A stretch of DNA of 39,303 nucleotides from an uncultured Flavobacteriales bacterium. GTDB lineage: Bacteria; Bacteroidota; Bacteroidia; Flavobacteriales_D; Crocinitomicaceae. Positions 1 through 8,704 of the stretch are shown piece after piece. Every line of letters begins with the position of its first letter. Position 1 is the stretch's first letter. The DNA is taken from the NCBI GenBank assembly GCA_905478665.1, contig CAJQJL010000069.1:1-39303 (forward strand), in the 5' to 3' direction. The notes under the pieces were generated by a model, which did no database searches, was not told where the DNA came from, and saw only the letters and a program-made list of their open reading frames with translations. Made by a program: the position numbers and the translations under genes.

Positions 1-145
1 TGATAGTCCTTTTTGCCTTGCATAACCCAAGATAAGAAATATCGAAATCTGATTTATTTGGAATTATAAGAGCTTATTCACAACTTGGTTGTGCAACAGA
101 CACACGTCCTATGCCCCATGCGGGTTCACGTTTCAAGAAATCACT

Positions 146-175
146 TTTGGATTAACAAATCTATTCTTACCTTCG
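146..175 (+). promoter_or_regulatory. Candidate Bacteroidota promoter for the 131-aa membrane protein
   Basis: TTTG at 146-149 and TACCTTCG at 168-175 are separated by 18 nt. This resembles the Bacteroidota pattern (TTTG, about 19-21 nt, TAnnTTTG) with one base changed in the -7 box. The predicted leader to the ATG at 238 would be about 55 nt. The rest of 1-237 shows nothing I recognise apart from a short CACAAC/GTTGTG hairpin at 79-93. Confidence 0.35.
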
Positions 176-237
176 AAAAAACAATCTTAGTAAAGAGCCG
201 CACGTTGCGTAGCTTTGATCGTTATGTATAATAAAGC

Positions 238-633
238 ATGATAACCGAGTTGTTAATATTCCTAGCAATTTACCTGATTGGATTCGTCTATTATGCAGGT
301 AAGTATACCTCTGGTATGCAGGATATAAATGAACTAGACAAAAGACTTAGAATCAAGGACGTTGATAAAAGTAAAGTTGAAGCGAAGAAATCAGCCTTGT
401 TTGACAAAATTAAACGTTTAAAAAAATGGGGCTACCTAATAGCACCTTCAATATTTATTCTTAACATTTTAACATTCTACAGCGATAAACGATCAAGCTC
501 AATTGATTTCATTTACTGTAGTATTATGTTCGGTGTTTTTATTTTATTACACCTGCTCATTAACTGGATGAAAGGAGCAGGAACAGTAAATAACAATCCA
601 ACTTCTGGTAGAACACGAAGTCCATGGCTTTAA
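238..633 (+). CDS. Small membrane protein, function unknown
   Basis: A 131-aa protein I do not recognise. It has three hydrophobic stretches: residues about 3-22 at the very N-terminus, about 62-80, and about 90-110. A charged, Lys/Asp-rich stretch (about residues 28-60) lies between the first and second and could be a short cytoplasmic helix. The ATG at 238 is the first in frame and places the first membrane segment at the N-terminus. No catalytic motif is visible. It stands alone: the next gene (M28 peptidase) is on the opposite strand and convergent. A weak TAGGGC/GCCCTA inverted repeat (663-695) follows the stop. Real gene likely from the membrane-protein pattern; function open. Confidence 0.6.
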   Translation: MITELLIFLAIYLIGFVYYAGKYTSGMQDINELDKRLRIKDVDKSKVEAKKSALFDKIKRLKKWGYLIAPSIFILNILTFYSDKRSSSIDFIYCSIMFGVFILLHLLINWMKGAGTVNNNPTSGRTRSPWL

Positions 634-722
634 AGGATATACATAACACCACCTAGAAAAGATAGGGCAACACGCACTCCCAAGAAAAAGCCCTACCTTT
701 CATAACTGCAAACTGTTAGTGA

Positions 723-1955
723 CTAATCGAATTCTACCGTAACAGCCTGTTCAACATTTCCACGGAGTATGATTACCTCAATTACCTCACCTTTGTTTAA
801 GGCTTTTAAAGCATTCATATAGTCATTCATATTTTGAATAGTGAATTTCCCCATCCGAACTACAACATCGCCATCAACAATCCCAGCTTTATGTGCGGGA
901 CGGTTTTCCTTAACACCATCAATTTTTAATCCCTGACCTGAGAACAAGTAATCGGGAATGATTCCAAGCGTAACTTTGAGTCCTCCTCTTGTACTTTTTT
1001 TATCTCGCGTTTTGGTAAACTGAAGTTTCTTCTCGCTATCCAAGACAGTGATTAGATTATTTATATAATCCGACACATCGAACAGTCCATCAAAATTGAT
1101 AAGCTCTAGATCATCTTCAGGCTTATGGTATTGCTCGTGCTGCCCAGTAAAAAAATGAATCACTGGAATTTCTTTCAAATAAAACGATGTGTGATCACTT
1201 GGTCCAACACCAGAAGAATCCATCTTAAACTGGAATTCAGGATTTGTAATCCTTTCGATTGCAGGAATAAATGAGGGAGACGTTCCGACGCCGTATACAG
1301 CCAAACGTCTTGCTGAGTCCAAGCGACCAACCATATCCATGTTAATCATGTAGTTGAGATTTTTCAAACGTATGGTACTGTTGTTCACAAAGTAATTGGA
1401 TCCCAACAATCCTTTCTCTTCTCCACTGAAAGCAATGAATAAGAAGTTACTATTCATTGCTTCTTCTACCAATCGCTGTGCTAAAAGTAAAAGGGCTGCA
1501 ACTCCACTTGCATTGTCATCGGCTCCATTATGAATCTTCCGTTCACCTTGGTACAATGATCCTTCAGCTCCCCAACCTAAATGATCGTAATGCGCACCAA
1601 TAACCACTGTGTTTTCCTCACCATTGTCGACGAAACCAAGTATGTTTCTTCCAACAATCACAGGACCAGAAAAAAGCGTGTCATGAGGATGACGCTTGGT
1701 CTTCTTTGAGAAGATCTGGAAGTAAGATGTATCAGCGGCACCTTTTGGACTCAATCCTATTTCTCTGAAACGCTGAGAAATGTACTGCGCTGCAATTAAC
1801 TCCCCAATTGTTCCTGTTTCTCTCCCTTCGAGTGAATCCTGTGATAAATAACGAACATCAAATTCCAAGCGTTGAGATTCAGAACTAGAAGCAACTTGTG
1901 CCAATGTGCCATTCCAACAAACACCCACTAGACTTAGTAATACTATAAAACGCAT
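723..1955 (-). CDS. M28 family metallo-aminopeptidase with C-terminal PDZ domain, exported
   Basis: Zinc peptidase of family M28, expected to remove N-terminal residues from peptides outside the cytoplasm. I chose the ATG at 1955 (410 aa) because it starts directly with a signal peptide (MRFIVLLSLVGVCWNGTLAQ); the frame is open further upstream to 2072, but that extension hides the signal inside the protein. The M28 metal and catalytic residues are visible: H122 in GAHYDHLG, D147 in ADDNAS, E179/E180 in FSGEEKG, D207 in NMDMVG and H277 in QYHKPE. The PDZ domain covers about residues 325-410 and contains GLKIDGV and AGIVDGDVVV; it may bind substrate C-termini or partners. The gene is alone on the minus strand, convergent with the preceding small gene. 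Family assignment is firm; substrate unknown. Confidence 0.93.
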   Translation of the reverse strand: MRFIVLLSLVGVCWNGTLAQVASSSESQRLEFDVRYLSQDSLEGRETGTIGELIAAQYISQRFREIGLSPKGAADTSYFQIFSKKTKRHPHDTLFSGPVIVGRNILGFVDNGEENTVVIGAHYDHLGWGAEGSLYQGERKIHNGADDNASGVAALLLLAQRLVEEAMNSNFLFIAFSGEEKGLLGSNYFVNNSTIRLKNLNYMINMDMVGRLDSARRLAVYGVGTSPSFIPAIERITNPEFQFKMDSSGVGPSDHTSFYLKEIPVIHFFTGQHEQYHKPEDDLELINFDGLFDVSDYINNLITVLDSEKKLQFTKTRDKKSTRGGLKVTLGIIPDYLFSGQGLKIDGVKENRPAHKAGIVDGDVVVRMGKFTIQNMNDYMNALKALNKGEVIEVIILRGNVEQAVTVEFD

Positions 1956-2381
1956 ATTGCCATTATAAAACCATGAAATCAAAATGAATTTCATGGGATT
2001 GGTACTAAAAAACTGATAATTGAGGCAAGATATGCACTCAATTACTTTATAATTGTGACCCAGGTTACTCAATATTAAATGTTAAAAGTAGATTAGGGAA
2101 TTGGCAAACAACTGATCAGTCTCTTTTTACTTGGGTAAGGTATTTGGAATGTATCAACGCCTTATAAAAACAAAGAATCAATAAGAGTAGAACTGATTCC
2201 AGACAGTGGGCAGATTGTGCAGTTCTATCTAGAACAGAATCAACCATCCAAATTAAATTTGATGGGGTTTATTTCAACAAAGTTAAATGAACGGCGTTCA
2301 CTTAGAGACTCTGAATCAGATCTTCAGTTTTAAAAATTTGTTCTATCTTTCTTTGATTTATTCATTCTTACTTCATTCACG
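1956..2381. other. Intergenic region between divergent genes, with an open fragment
   Basis: This 426-nt gap separates the divergent M28 peptidase and the 373-aa helical protein. It should hold both promoters, but I cannot place either firmly. The only coding-like content is an open stretch with no start codon at 2139-2333, listed separately. I see no repeat or RNA gene. Confidence 0.5.
2139..2333 (+). pseudogene. Possible C-terminal remnant of a lost gene
   Basis: A plus-strand frame is open for 64 codons from just after a TAA to a TAA at 2331-2333. The translation looks protein-like (for example KESIRVELIPDSGQIVQFYL) but has no usable start until a Met near its middle. It lies directly upstream of the toxin-like gene at 2382. 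It may be the tail of a gene whose 5' part was deleted. A chance open stretch of this length is not rare in AT-rich DNA, so this is tentative. Confidence 0.22.
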
Positions 2382-3503
2382 ATGAACAAACCACCATTAT
2401 CACCATCGCATCTACAACCAACTCCTGAGGCTGGAAATCCTGTGAAGGAACTAGCCAACACCTATGTGCATGAGCTTGTACAACGTAACCAAATAATGAT
2501 GACGTATAAGCAATTGGTCCTCGAGATCAATAGTATTTATCCGTTTAATGATGAACCTCAAGGGTGGAGTAATGTGACGGACGCTGCACAAGGTGTCATG
2601 ATTGCACAAATTGAATTCGCAGTGAGTTATTTTAAATTACTGTTTGAAAAACCAGTGGGCGGCTTATTGGCTCTTGGTGAGGTTAAAGACGATATCAATG
2701 CTGCTCTTCATGCCTTGAAACAAAGCACTCCAGACCAATCTACCGCGACCGCCAAGATAAATGAGGCGATAACCAAATTGGGAACATTGGATTTCACCAA
2801 TTTATTCAGCCAACTCAACAATCAATGGAATGCGGTTATCAGCAATGTCGACCAACTGACGGATGCCTTGCAGAATATGATCACCATAGAACAACAGTTG
2901 CAAACGACATACAACCAGGAGGTAACTCGTTTGCATGGTGACATCTCGTCGGAATGTGCACCATTGGGGCTTGTATGTAAAGCCATTCAGCTCGCAAGTC
3001 TTGCCGTAGGTCCAGAAGGAATATTTCTGGCTGGTGCAGTAGCTGTAGTAGGAACTACCACCATGGTGCTTATCGTAGTTTCGATTAATCATGATCTCGA
3101 GCAAATGCAAACCACACGCGGACAGATTTACGAGATTAGTCATGAACAAGGTAAAATTACTGAAATCAGAGCGCATTTTTTGGCCTTAAACGCTAGGGCT
3201 AAGGAGATTCAAAGTAATAACCTAACGCATAAATATTTTGAAACCCAAGCAGATTATTCAAATTCAATGATTCAACCTTTGCGCTCAGCATTATCCGACC
3301 TTTCTATGGTAGACATAATGGAATTAGAGTCTGCGATGAAACAACTTCCAGAGCTCGTTGAATTCCCGACGTACAGTATTCTGGATATTAAATTTGTGAG
3401 TTCCAATCTCCACTTCGGTATGACTTCGGAGCAAATTCTTGAATGTCTAGACGGCCAACCATCACAAGGATTGATGGAATGGTGGTTATCACACGTTTCT
3501 TAA
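2382..3503 (+). CDS. Helical protein with central hydrophobic hairpin; possible ClyA/HBL-type alpha pore-forming toxin
   Basis: A 373-aa protein not recognisable by name. What is visible: no signal peptide, long stretches of predicted amphipathic helix (about residues 20-190 and 236-320), and one strongly hydrophobic block at about 200-235 (KAIQLASLAVG, then FLAGAVAVVGTTTMVLIVVS) broken by a Gly-Pro turn near 210-211. Two cysteines (C192, C199) sit just before it. Long helices around a central membrane-insertion hairpin, in about 375 residues, is the layout of the Bacillus HBL/NHE components and related ClyA-fold toxins. That match is by architecture only; I see no diagnostic sequence motif. 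The tail (about 320-373) is less helical. It stands alone with no partner gene, which would be unusual for multi-component toxins. A phage or chemotaxis-like coiled coil protein is an alternative. Confidence 0.5.
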   Translation: MNKPPLSPSHLQPTPEAGNPVKELANTYVHELVQRNQIMMTYKQLVLEINSIYPFNDEPQGWSNVTDAAQGVMIAQIEFAVSYFKLLFEKPVGGLLALGEVKDDINAALHALKQSTPDQSTATAKINEAITKLGTLDFTNLFSQLNNQWNAVISNVDQLTDALQNMITIEQQLQTTYNQEVTRLHGDISSECAPLGLVCKAIQLASLAVGPEGIFLAGAVAVVGTTTMVLIVVSINHDLEQMQTTRGQIYEISHEQGKITEIRAHFLALNARAKEIQSNNLTHKYFETQADYSNSMIQPLRSALSDLSMVDIMELESAMKQLPELVEFPTYSILDIKFVSSNLHFGMTSEQILECLDGQPSQGLMEWWLSHVS

Positions 3504-3709
3504 AATTGCCATGGCAACCAATTATACACGACGCTAGTTAGAGTATCTTAAAATTCGCAGGACATAGCCTAATAGGTATAAGGGTTATGCTTCGTAAATT
3601 TTAATCTTTGTAGAAAATCATATGCGAAAGCTCACCACTTTCTTTTATCTTCGAGAGACAGAACATAATTAATAGTAGGTAAAGCGTGGAGCCGAACGCG
3701 CTGTAGATA

Positions 3710-4243
3710 ATGAAGCCTAGAGAAGAAGAAATACTTGAACAAATTACTGAACTTTGCAGAGTCAATGAGTATTCCCATTTCGATATTTCAGTAAGTGCTT
3801 TAAAGAGCGAGAACAAAGGTTTTTTGTGCTTCGAAGGTGTGTCTTACTCTTTAGAAGAGCTTCAATTAACATTGCATGATATCGAATGGCTGGAAAGATT
3901 GGAAAAGATATCTATTGTACATAAGTACCGTTTCAAAGAACTTGCAAAAGATGAAATTTTAAGAACAACTTATAGTCTTTATGTCAATGTTAAAGGACCT
4001 GTAAATTATGGATCTTTGAATAGCGATGAATGGAGCCCTTTAACGATCATTGCCATCATTGGAGGTGGGCTAACCTGTATTATGGCTATAGTCATGGTAG
4101 CCAAGAGAGTAAACATAGTAGGGTATGATACAAATGAAGCTGGATACGGGTATTACACATTGACTCCATACGCGGCTCTCATTTTTGGTGTTCTCATTCT
4201 GTTTGGCGGCATTATGACAATGCCTAACAAAAGAAAGAAGTAA
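3710..4243 (+). CDS. Two-segment membrane protein, function unknown
   Basis: A 177-aa protein I do not recognise. Residues 1-105 form a soluble, Glu-rich mixed helical domain (starting KPREEEILEQITELCRVNEY). Two membrane segments follow: about 109-129 (LTIIAIIGGGLTCIMAIVMVA) and about 152-170 (PYAALIFGVLILFGGIMTM), joined by a short tyrosine-rich loop, with a basic tail NKRKK. The layout suggests a cytoplasmic N-domain anchored by a C-terminal hairpin. It is separated by about 200 nt from both neighbours, so it is likely transcribed alone. A 12-bp palindrome (TTGCCATGGCAA, 3506-3517) sits just after the previous gene. Membrane topology is inference from hydrophobicity. Confidence 0.6.
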   Translation: MKPREEEILEQITELCRVNEYSHFDISVSALKSENKGFLCFEGVSYSLEELQLTLHDIEWLERLEKISIVHKYRFKELAKDEILRTTYSLYVNVKGPVNYGSLNSDEWSPLTIIAIIGGGLTCIMAIVMVAKRVNIVGYDTNEAGYGYYTLTPYAALIFGVLILFGGIMTMPNKRKK

Positions 4244-4442
4244 CCAGTGCATGGATTGCTACCCCATATCCTAGTTCTGACAAGACTTCTGTATCACGTT
4301 TGCGGACGATAGCTTTACTTCTTAACTTATATTTTGTTAATTTAAGACTAGGATCAAGCACATAAAGTGTTGTTCGGTATAATTTGGTACTCCATGAAAA
4401 ATAATAGTTGAAATTAGATTCCCATTAAAAATTGCACTGCAA

Positions 4443-4973
4443 ATGAAATTAATGGTTAAAGTTTTATTATTGATTGGATTGGTAATAGGGCTCTTCTGTT
4501 ATATTGAAATTTCAACGCCCATTCCTGAAAAGTCGTGCGATTTTAATGAAGAAATTCAATTGAAGAAAGGAACGAAATTTAGGTTTGAGATCTACATTCA
4601 AGGTGAGTATAAGATTGAAATAGTTCCAATTGATCAAACTCCATTTAATGATCATTCAATTGAACTGAGCCTAACACCAACTGGGTTTTTTGGATCACAA
4701 GAAAATATTACTCTGGGCGAAAATGATCGATTTGGATTCGGTTATTTTAGAGCAACGGCCAATTCCTATGAAGTGAAAATAGAGAACATTGACCCTAGAT
4801 TGGTAGATAAGGTATTCCAGATTCGCATTTCCGAAGCAGGTGCAACGGCAAGTAAAAATCTGTACTTCAAAAGTGAATTTAGACCCTATTACGAATTGGC
4901 TTTTCGATTGTCGTGTATTATAACTTTCGTGCTTCTCATCGTCTATATATTTCTGAAAAGAAAGTACAAATAA
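4443..4973 (+). CDS. Bitopic membrane protein with extracytoplasmic domain, function unknown
   Basis: A 176-aa protein with an N-terminal hydrophobic segment (residues about 4-22, VKVLLLIGLVIGLFCYI) and a C-terminal one (about 150-171, ending FLKRKYK). The middle part (about 28-148) is beta-rich in appearance, with FRFEIYIQGEYKIEIVP near its start, and would lie outside the inner membrane. No motif ties it to a known family. The start at 4443 is the first ATG and gives a plausible membrane anchor; a second in-frame ATG at codon 4 is equally possible. It is a single gene with gaps of about 200 nt on either side. Confidence 0.6.
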   Translation: MKLMVKVLLLIGLVIGLFCYIEISTPIPEKSCDFNEEIQLKKGTKFRFEIYIQGEYKIEIVPIDQTPFNDHSIELSLTPTGFFGSQENITLGENDRFGFGYFRATANSYEVKIENIDPRLVDKVFQIRISEAGATASKNLYFKSEFRPYYELAFRLSCIITFVLLIVYIFLKRKYK

Positions 4974-5195
4974 CGATTCGCATGCGATGGCTCTCTTCAA
5001 ATTCAAATGGCTATCGCTAATCTGCACTTCCGTTTGAATCAAGTTGTTCTAACAATTTGTATCTTCAAGACCGCGAAGCAGCACTGTAGGTAAACCATCC
5101 TAAGATGATAAGCATTACTACGCATAGCTTATAAACATTATACGCAACTGCCTGTAACAAAAAAGTAAATTTAAATTATATCCCAAACTGATACT

Positions 5196-6830
5196 TTGAA
5201 AATTCTCCTTATTTTATTCATCACCTGTATTTCATTAACATCATTCGGGCAAAACGACAGCCAAAAAAATTATTTAGTTTGCTACGGTCAAGTATGGGGA
5301 TTCCTTAAATATTTTCATTCCGCACCGAGCAATCAAGATTGGGATAGTTTATTATTAAGTGACTACAATGAAATCAATAATTGTGATTCGGATTTAGAGT
5401 TTAATCGAGTAATCTCAAAATTGGTTAATCAATGTGATGAATTTAAGCCAGTAAAAAGAAATACGCCTGATTCTTTAATTTTTCAAGAAAGTTTTGACTG
5501 GCTTGATAACAAATTGATTGATTCCAAAAACAAATCTGTTTTAGAAAACTTGCTTCTAAATAAACCTAGTTTCAAAAACAAATACATCACTTCATTGGGA
5601 GCAGGACACCCCAAAATTACGAATGAAATCGACTATGGTAGTTATCAGTATAATCCATCAGTTCAATATCTCTCCATTACTCGGTACTGGAATATCATCA
5701 ATTACTTCTGTCCAAACCGCAATATAATTCCAAAAAACTGGACGCAAGTTTATCATGACAATATCCTTGACTTCACCACAGCCAATACCTATGAAAACTA
5801 CTATTTCGCAGTTCGAAAACTCACAACTGAAATTAGAGATGGTCATGGATTTATAAGAGCAGAGAACAATCCGATAAATAATTATAAGTATGCTCCTTTC
5901 TACTGCATTAGTGTTTCAGATGGTTACTTCATTAACGCAGTTTTTCAGGATAGCCTGAAGTCAATTGATTTAAAAAGGATGGACAAGATTATTTCCATTA
6001 ATGGAGAGCCAGTAGAAGAGAAAATCAGACAAATAGGAACGTACCTTTCAACTTCTAACGATTACTATCTTTCTAACGCCACACATTATTTGCGAATTAC
6101 GAATCAAGATTCAATGACAATCACTATTGAGCGAGATGGAGAGTTGGTAACGCGAACCTATTCTACAATTGACAGAGAGGCATTAAAATTAAGGTTTAAA
6201 CCTTCCAAATCGATTCCCGCAAAAAAACCATATTCATTTTTGAAAGATTCTATTTCTGGAAAAGAGTATTGCTATGTCGATATGGGAAGGCTTAAAAGAT
6301 CGGATATCGGCGGAAAATTCAAACGAAAATTATTGTCAACAGACCATTTGATTTTAGATGTTCGAAACTATCCGAATTGGACTTTGATCAAGTTATCTGC
6401 GGTATTGTTAGAGGGACCAAGGAAGTTCGCAAAATTTGTTGCAATGGATTGCGATTATCCAGGCTCATTTAAATGGACAAAAAGTCAAACCATTGGAAAT
6501 AAGAAGAAAGGATATGAAGGGGACGTTTTTGTGTTGGTTGAATATAACACAATGAGTCAAGCTGAATATACGGTGATGGCATTACAACAGCATCCAAACA
6601 CAGTCGTAATAGGCGGGCAAACTGCGGGAGCAGATGGAAACATCGCTGAGATTCCATTACCATTCGGAATTAGGTCCGTTTTTTCAGGATTAGGAGTGTT
6701 TTATCCTGATGGAACACCAACTCAACAAATTGGAGTTGAAAGAGACTTTGAAGTAGTACAAAGTAGTGAATATCTTATGGGGAAAGATTTAATTTTAGAA
6801 AAGGCGCTTGAACTAATTAGAATAAAATAA
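5196..6830 (+). CDS. S41 family serine peptidase, exported (TTG start)
   Basis: A 544-aa exported protease of family S41 (C-terminal processing/tricorn-core group). The TTG at 5196 is favoured because the signal peptide KILLILFITCISLTSFGQ begins immediately after it and no nearby ATG keeps it. The N-terminal part contains VWGFLKYFHS...DWD, a segment typical of Bacteroidota S41 proteins. A PDZ-like region is at about residues 240-290 (MDKIISINGEPVEE). The catalytic core is at about 350-500: LILDVRNYP, then the nucleophile region with S454 in NTMSQAEY and GGQTAGADGNI. The lysine of bacterial CtpA-type enzymes is replaced here, as in the S41B branch. Likely acts in the periplasm or at the cell surface; substrate unknown. 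Confidence 0.88.
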   Translation: MKILLILFITCISLTSFGQNDSQKNYLVCYGQVWGFLKYFHSAPSNQDWDSLLLSDYNEINNCDSDLEFNRVISKLVNQCDEFKPVKRNTPDSLIFQESFDWLDNKLIDSKNKSVLENLLLNKPSFKNKYITSLGAGHPKITNEIDYGSYQYNPSVQYLSITRYWNIINYFCPNRNIIPKNWTQVYHDNILDFTTANTYENYYFAVRKLTTEIRDGHGFIRAENNPINNYKYAPFYCISVSDGYFINAVFQDSLKSIDLKRMDKIISINGEPVEEKIRQIGTYLSTSNDYYLSNATHYLRITNQDSMTITIERDGELVTRTYSTIDREALKLRFKPSKSIPAKKPYSFLKDSISGKEYCYVDMGRLKRSDIGGKFKRKLLSTDHLILDVRNYPNWTLIKLSAVLLEGPRKFAKFVAMDCDYPGSFKWTKSQTIGNKKKGYEGDVFVLVEYNTMSQAEYTVMALQQHPNTVVIGGQTAGADGNIAEIPLPFGIRSVFSGLGVFYPDGTPTQQIGVERDFEVVQSSEYLMGKDLILEKALELIRIK

Positions 6831-6889
6831 ACGTATAATACATATATGTTGGATGAATTTATGGATGAATAACAGAAACAACAACACGA

Positions 6890-7678
6890 ATGAAAATATC
6901 TTCAAAAATTTTTATTTATCTGTCAATCCTGTTCTTCTTGAATGGTGCATGCTCCAATGAGCCGGAAAACACAGAAGATGTTCACGAGGAAGATCTTGCT
7001 GCTATTTCTAGTTCAGAAAACGTTGATACAGTTGTAGAAAGAAATCTTCCAAACTTATTTTCTGATACCCTCACACTAGGGAACTACTACCTGATTATTC
7101 ATCAAACGGATATAAGTGTACGGCGCGTTGATTATCCGAACTCCAACTTGAACTACACCAAAGAAGAATTATCGGATTTGGGAATAAATGTGATAAAGAA
7201 TCCTGACTCACTTACATTTCTCTTGAAAAATGGAAGTCAATTCAGTTTGAAGGATGTGGACTACTTCGAAGACGAGAGTAATTTTTTGGAAACGGTTTCG
7301 TACCACTATGTCAACAGCATAGACAATTATTGGCAAGTGGATGCGCTATGCTATGAATTCAATTATACAGTGCGGATCAATCAATATTCAGGCGACACGA
7401 TAAATACCATAGCGCCAGGTCCCATTTCACCATCAAAAAAACGCATGTTTTGTTCAAATGTTGATCTTGAAAGTCAGTATACTGAAAACGGTGTGGAAAT
7501 GTTTGAGTTGTTCGACGATGGACACACCAAAATTGGATTTACTGAAATTCTTAATTGGGGACTCATAGAAATTGAATGGGTTTCTGACAATCGACTAAAA
7601 GCTGTTAAAGTGGACATGACCGAGACTTACGACTACGAATTTAGAAATGTAGTGATTGACCTTGTTAAAAAGGAGTAG
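6890..7678 (+). CDS. Putative lipoprotein, function unknown
   Basis: A 262-aa protein whose N-terminus is a lipoprotein signal: KISSKIFIYLSILFFLNGAC, with the lipobox LNGAC placing the modified cysteine near residue 21. The following residues (SNEPENTEDVHEEDL) are very acidic, as in the linkers of Bacteroidota lipoproteins. The rest is a mixed alpha/beta domain with no motif I recognise; its C-terminal part contains many short beta-like stretches (IGFTEILNWGLIEIEWVS). It starts 59 nt after the S41 protease gene and could be cotranscribed with it. The localisation call is good; the function is open. Confidence 0.65.
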   Translation: MKISSKIFIYLSILFFLNGACSNEPENTEDVHEEDLAAISSSENVDTVVERNLPNLFSDTLTLGNYYLIIHQTDISVRRVDYPNSNLNYTKEELSDLGINVIKNPDSLTFLLKNGSQFSLKDVDYFEDESNFLETVSYHYVNSIDNYWQVDALCYEFNYTVRINQYSGDTINTIAPGPISPSKKRMFCSNVDLESQYTENGVEMFELFDDGHTKIGFTEILNWGLIEIEWVSDNRLKAVKVDMTETYDYEFRNVVIDLVKKE

Positions 7679-7809
7679 ATCACGCGGTTTATATCTTGGT
7701 TCTTTTCAATCTGTTAACTGGTATTTTTCACTCGATAGCATTCTGGATTGAAAATAGCTTAATTGATACTGTACTTTGTAGTCTAAATCTCAATTGAAAA
7801 ATCAATGCT

Positions 7810-7817
7810 TAACTTTG
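7810..7817 (+). promoter_or_regulatory. -7 box (TAnnTTTG) of the 281-aa exported protein
   Basis: TAACTTTG matches the Bacteroidota -7 consensus exactly and ends 6 nt before the ATG at 7824, so the leader would be very short or absent. No convincing TTTG is found 19-21 nt upstream. Confidence 0.35.
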
Positions 7818-7823
7818 TAAACT

Positions 7824-8669
7824 ATGAAAAGAACCTTAACTATCTTCTTCGTGCTAATTACACTGAGTGTATTTGGGCAGAACAACCTTACAAAAAAAGC
7901 ACAGCCAATTGTTGAAGAAGGAAAACTTCTCTACAGGTCTGAAATGGCTTCGTGGTACGGAACTGATTTGTTTTTGGCAAACTACAAAGAATTGGAAAAC
8001 GTTGGAGGTTACTTTTCGTATTCCGAAAATGATATTTCGAAGTGTATATTCTTTTCCAAGGGAGAGAATGCGAAAGTAATCGGGACAATTTCATTTGACA
8101 AAACATATGTTACCAAGAATGCGAAAATAGAATTGAATGAAAGAGGGTTTACAGCTCTAGAGAAAGATCTTCATCTCATTAGAGAGCTCACTATGGCTGA
8201 AATTAACAGCGATACCTTATTCAAACTGTATGAAAACACCAATTTCAATCTGATACCTTTAATTAATGGAAAAGAAAGAAAAGTGTATGTGTTGACTGGA
8301 CCTAAAACAAATGGAGTCATACTTTTTGGAAACGACTATTTATTGACATTTGATAAAAAGAATAAGTTAACCAGTAAGAAAGCGTTGCACCAAAACCTTA
8401 TTCCAATTTATTATGGGGGAGAGGAAGAGAATAACAAAAAAGTTGAAGGTTCCATTCACAATCATTCGGCTGAGACAGGTGATTTTATCACAGCAACTGA
8501 CATTTGTACGATTATGCTTTATGAAGAAATCGCCAAATGGAAAACACATAGTGTAGTGTCAGAAAAGTATTTGAGCCGTTGGGATTGTGAGAGAGATGAA
8601 TTAGTAGTGATTTCGATGGACCTTATTCGCAAGATTAATGAATCTCAAGAAGAGGAGAATAAGAAGTAA
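7824..8669 (+). CDS. Exported protein with an HNH...T..D motif, function unknown
   Basis: A 281-aa protein with signal peptide MKRTLTIFFVLITLSVFGQ. I do not recognise the family. The body is mixed alpha/beta. A striking segment near the C-terminus reads SIHNHSAETGDFITATDI: two histidines one residue apart, followed by Thr and Asp, preceded by acidic GGEEE. This resembles the metal site of JAMM/MPN proteases (HxH, seven residues, SxxD) but the spacing is one longer and Ser is replaced by Thr, so the similarity may be accidental. A cysteine pair (residues about 227 and 254) in the same region could form a disulfide. Monocistronic, with its own -7 box. Confidence 0.6.
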   Translation: MKRTLTIFFVLITLSVFGQNNLTKKAQPIVEEGKLLYRSEMASWYGTDLFLANYKELENVGGYFSYSENDISKCIFFSKGENAKVIGTISFDKTYVTKNAKIELNERGFTALEKDLHLIRELTMAEINSDTLFKLYENTNFNLIPLINGKERKVYVLTGPKTNGVILFGNDYLLTFDKKNKLTSKKALHQNLIPIYYGGEEENNKKVEGSIHNHSAETGDFITATDICTIMLYEEIAKWKTHSVVSEKYLSRWDCERDELVVISMDLIRKINESQEEENKK

Positions 8670-8704
8670 GGAATGGGCTGCTACGGAATTTAAGCGAGGT
8701 GAGG

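Noticed and set aside
79-93. CACAAC/GTTGTG short hairpin in the first 100 bases
   Set aside because: Six base pairs with a 3-nt loop is expected by chance, and no gene or repeat accompanies it.
4974-5195. Possible integron attC-like sites between orphan genes
   Set aside because: Several gaps hold CGCAAC or GTTGCG words, but I could not align them into a shared stem with the core sites of attC, and no integrase gene is present.
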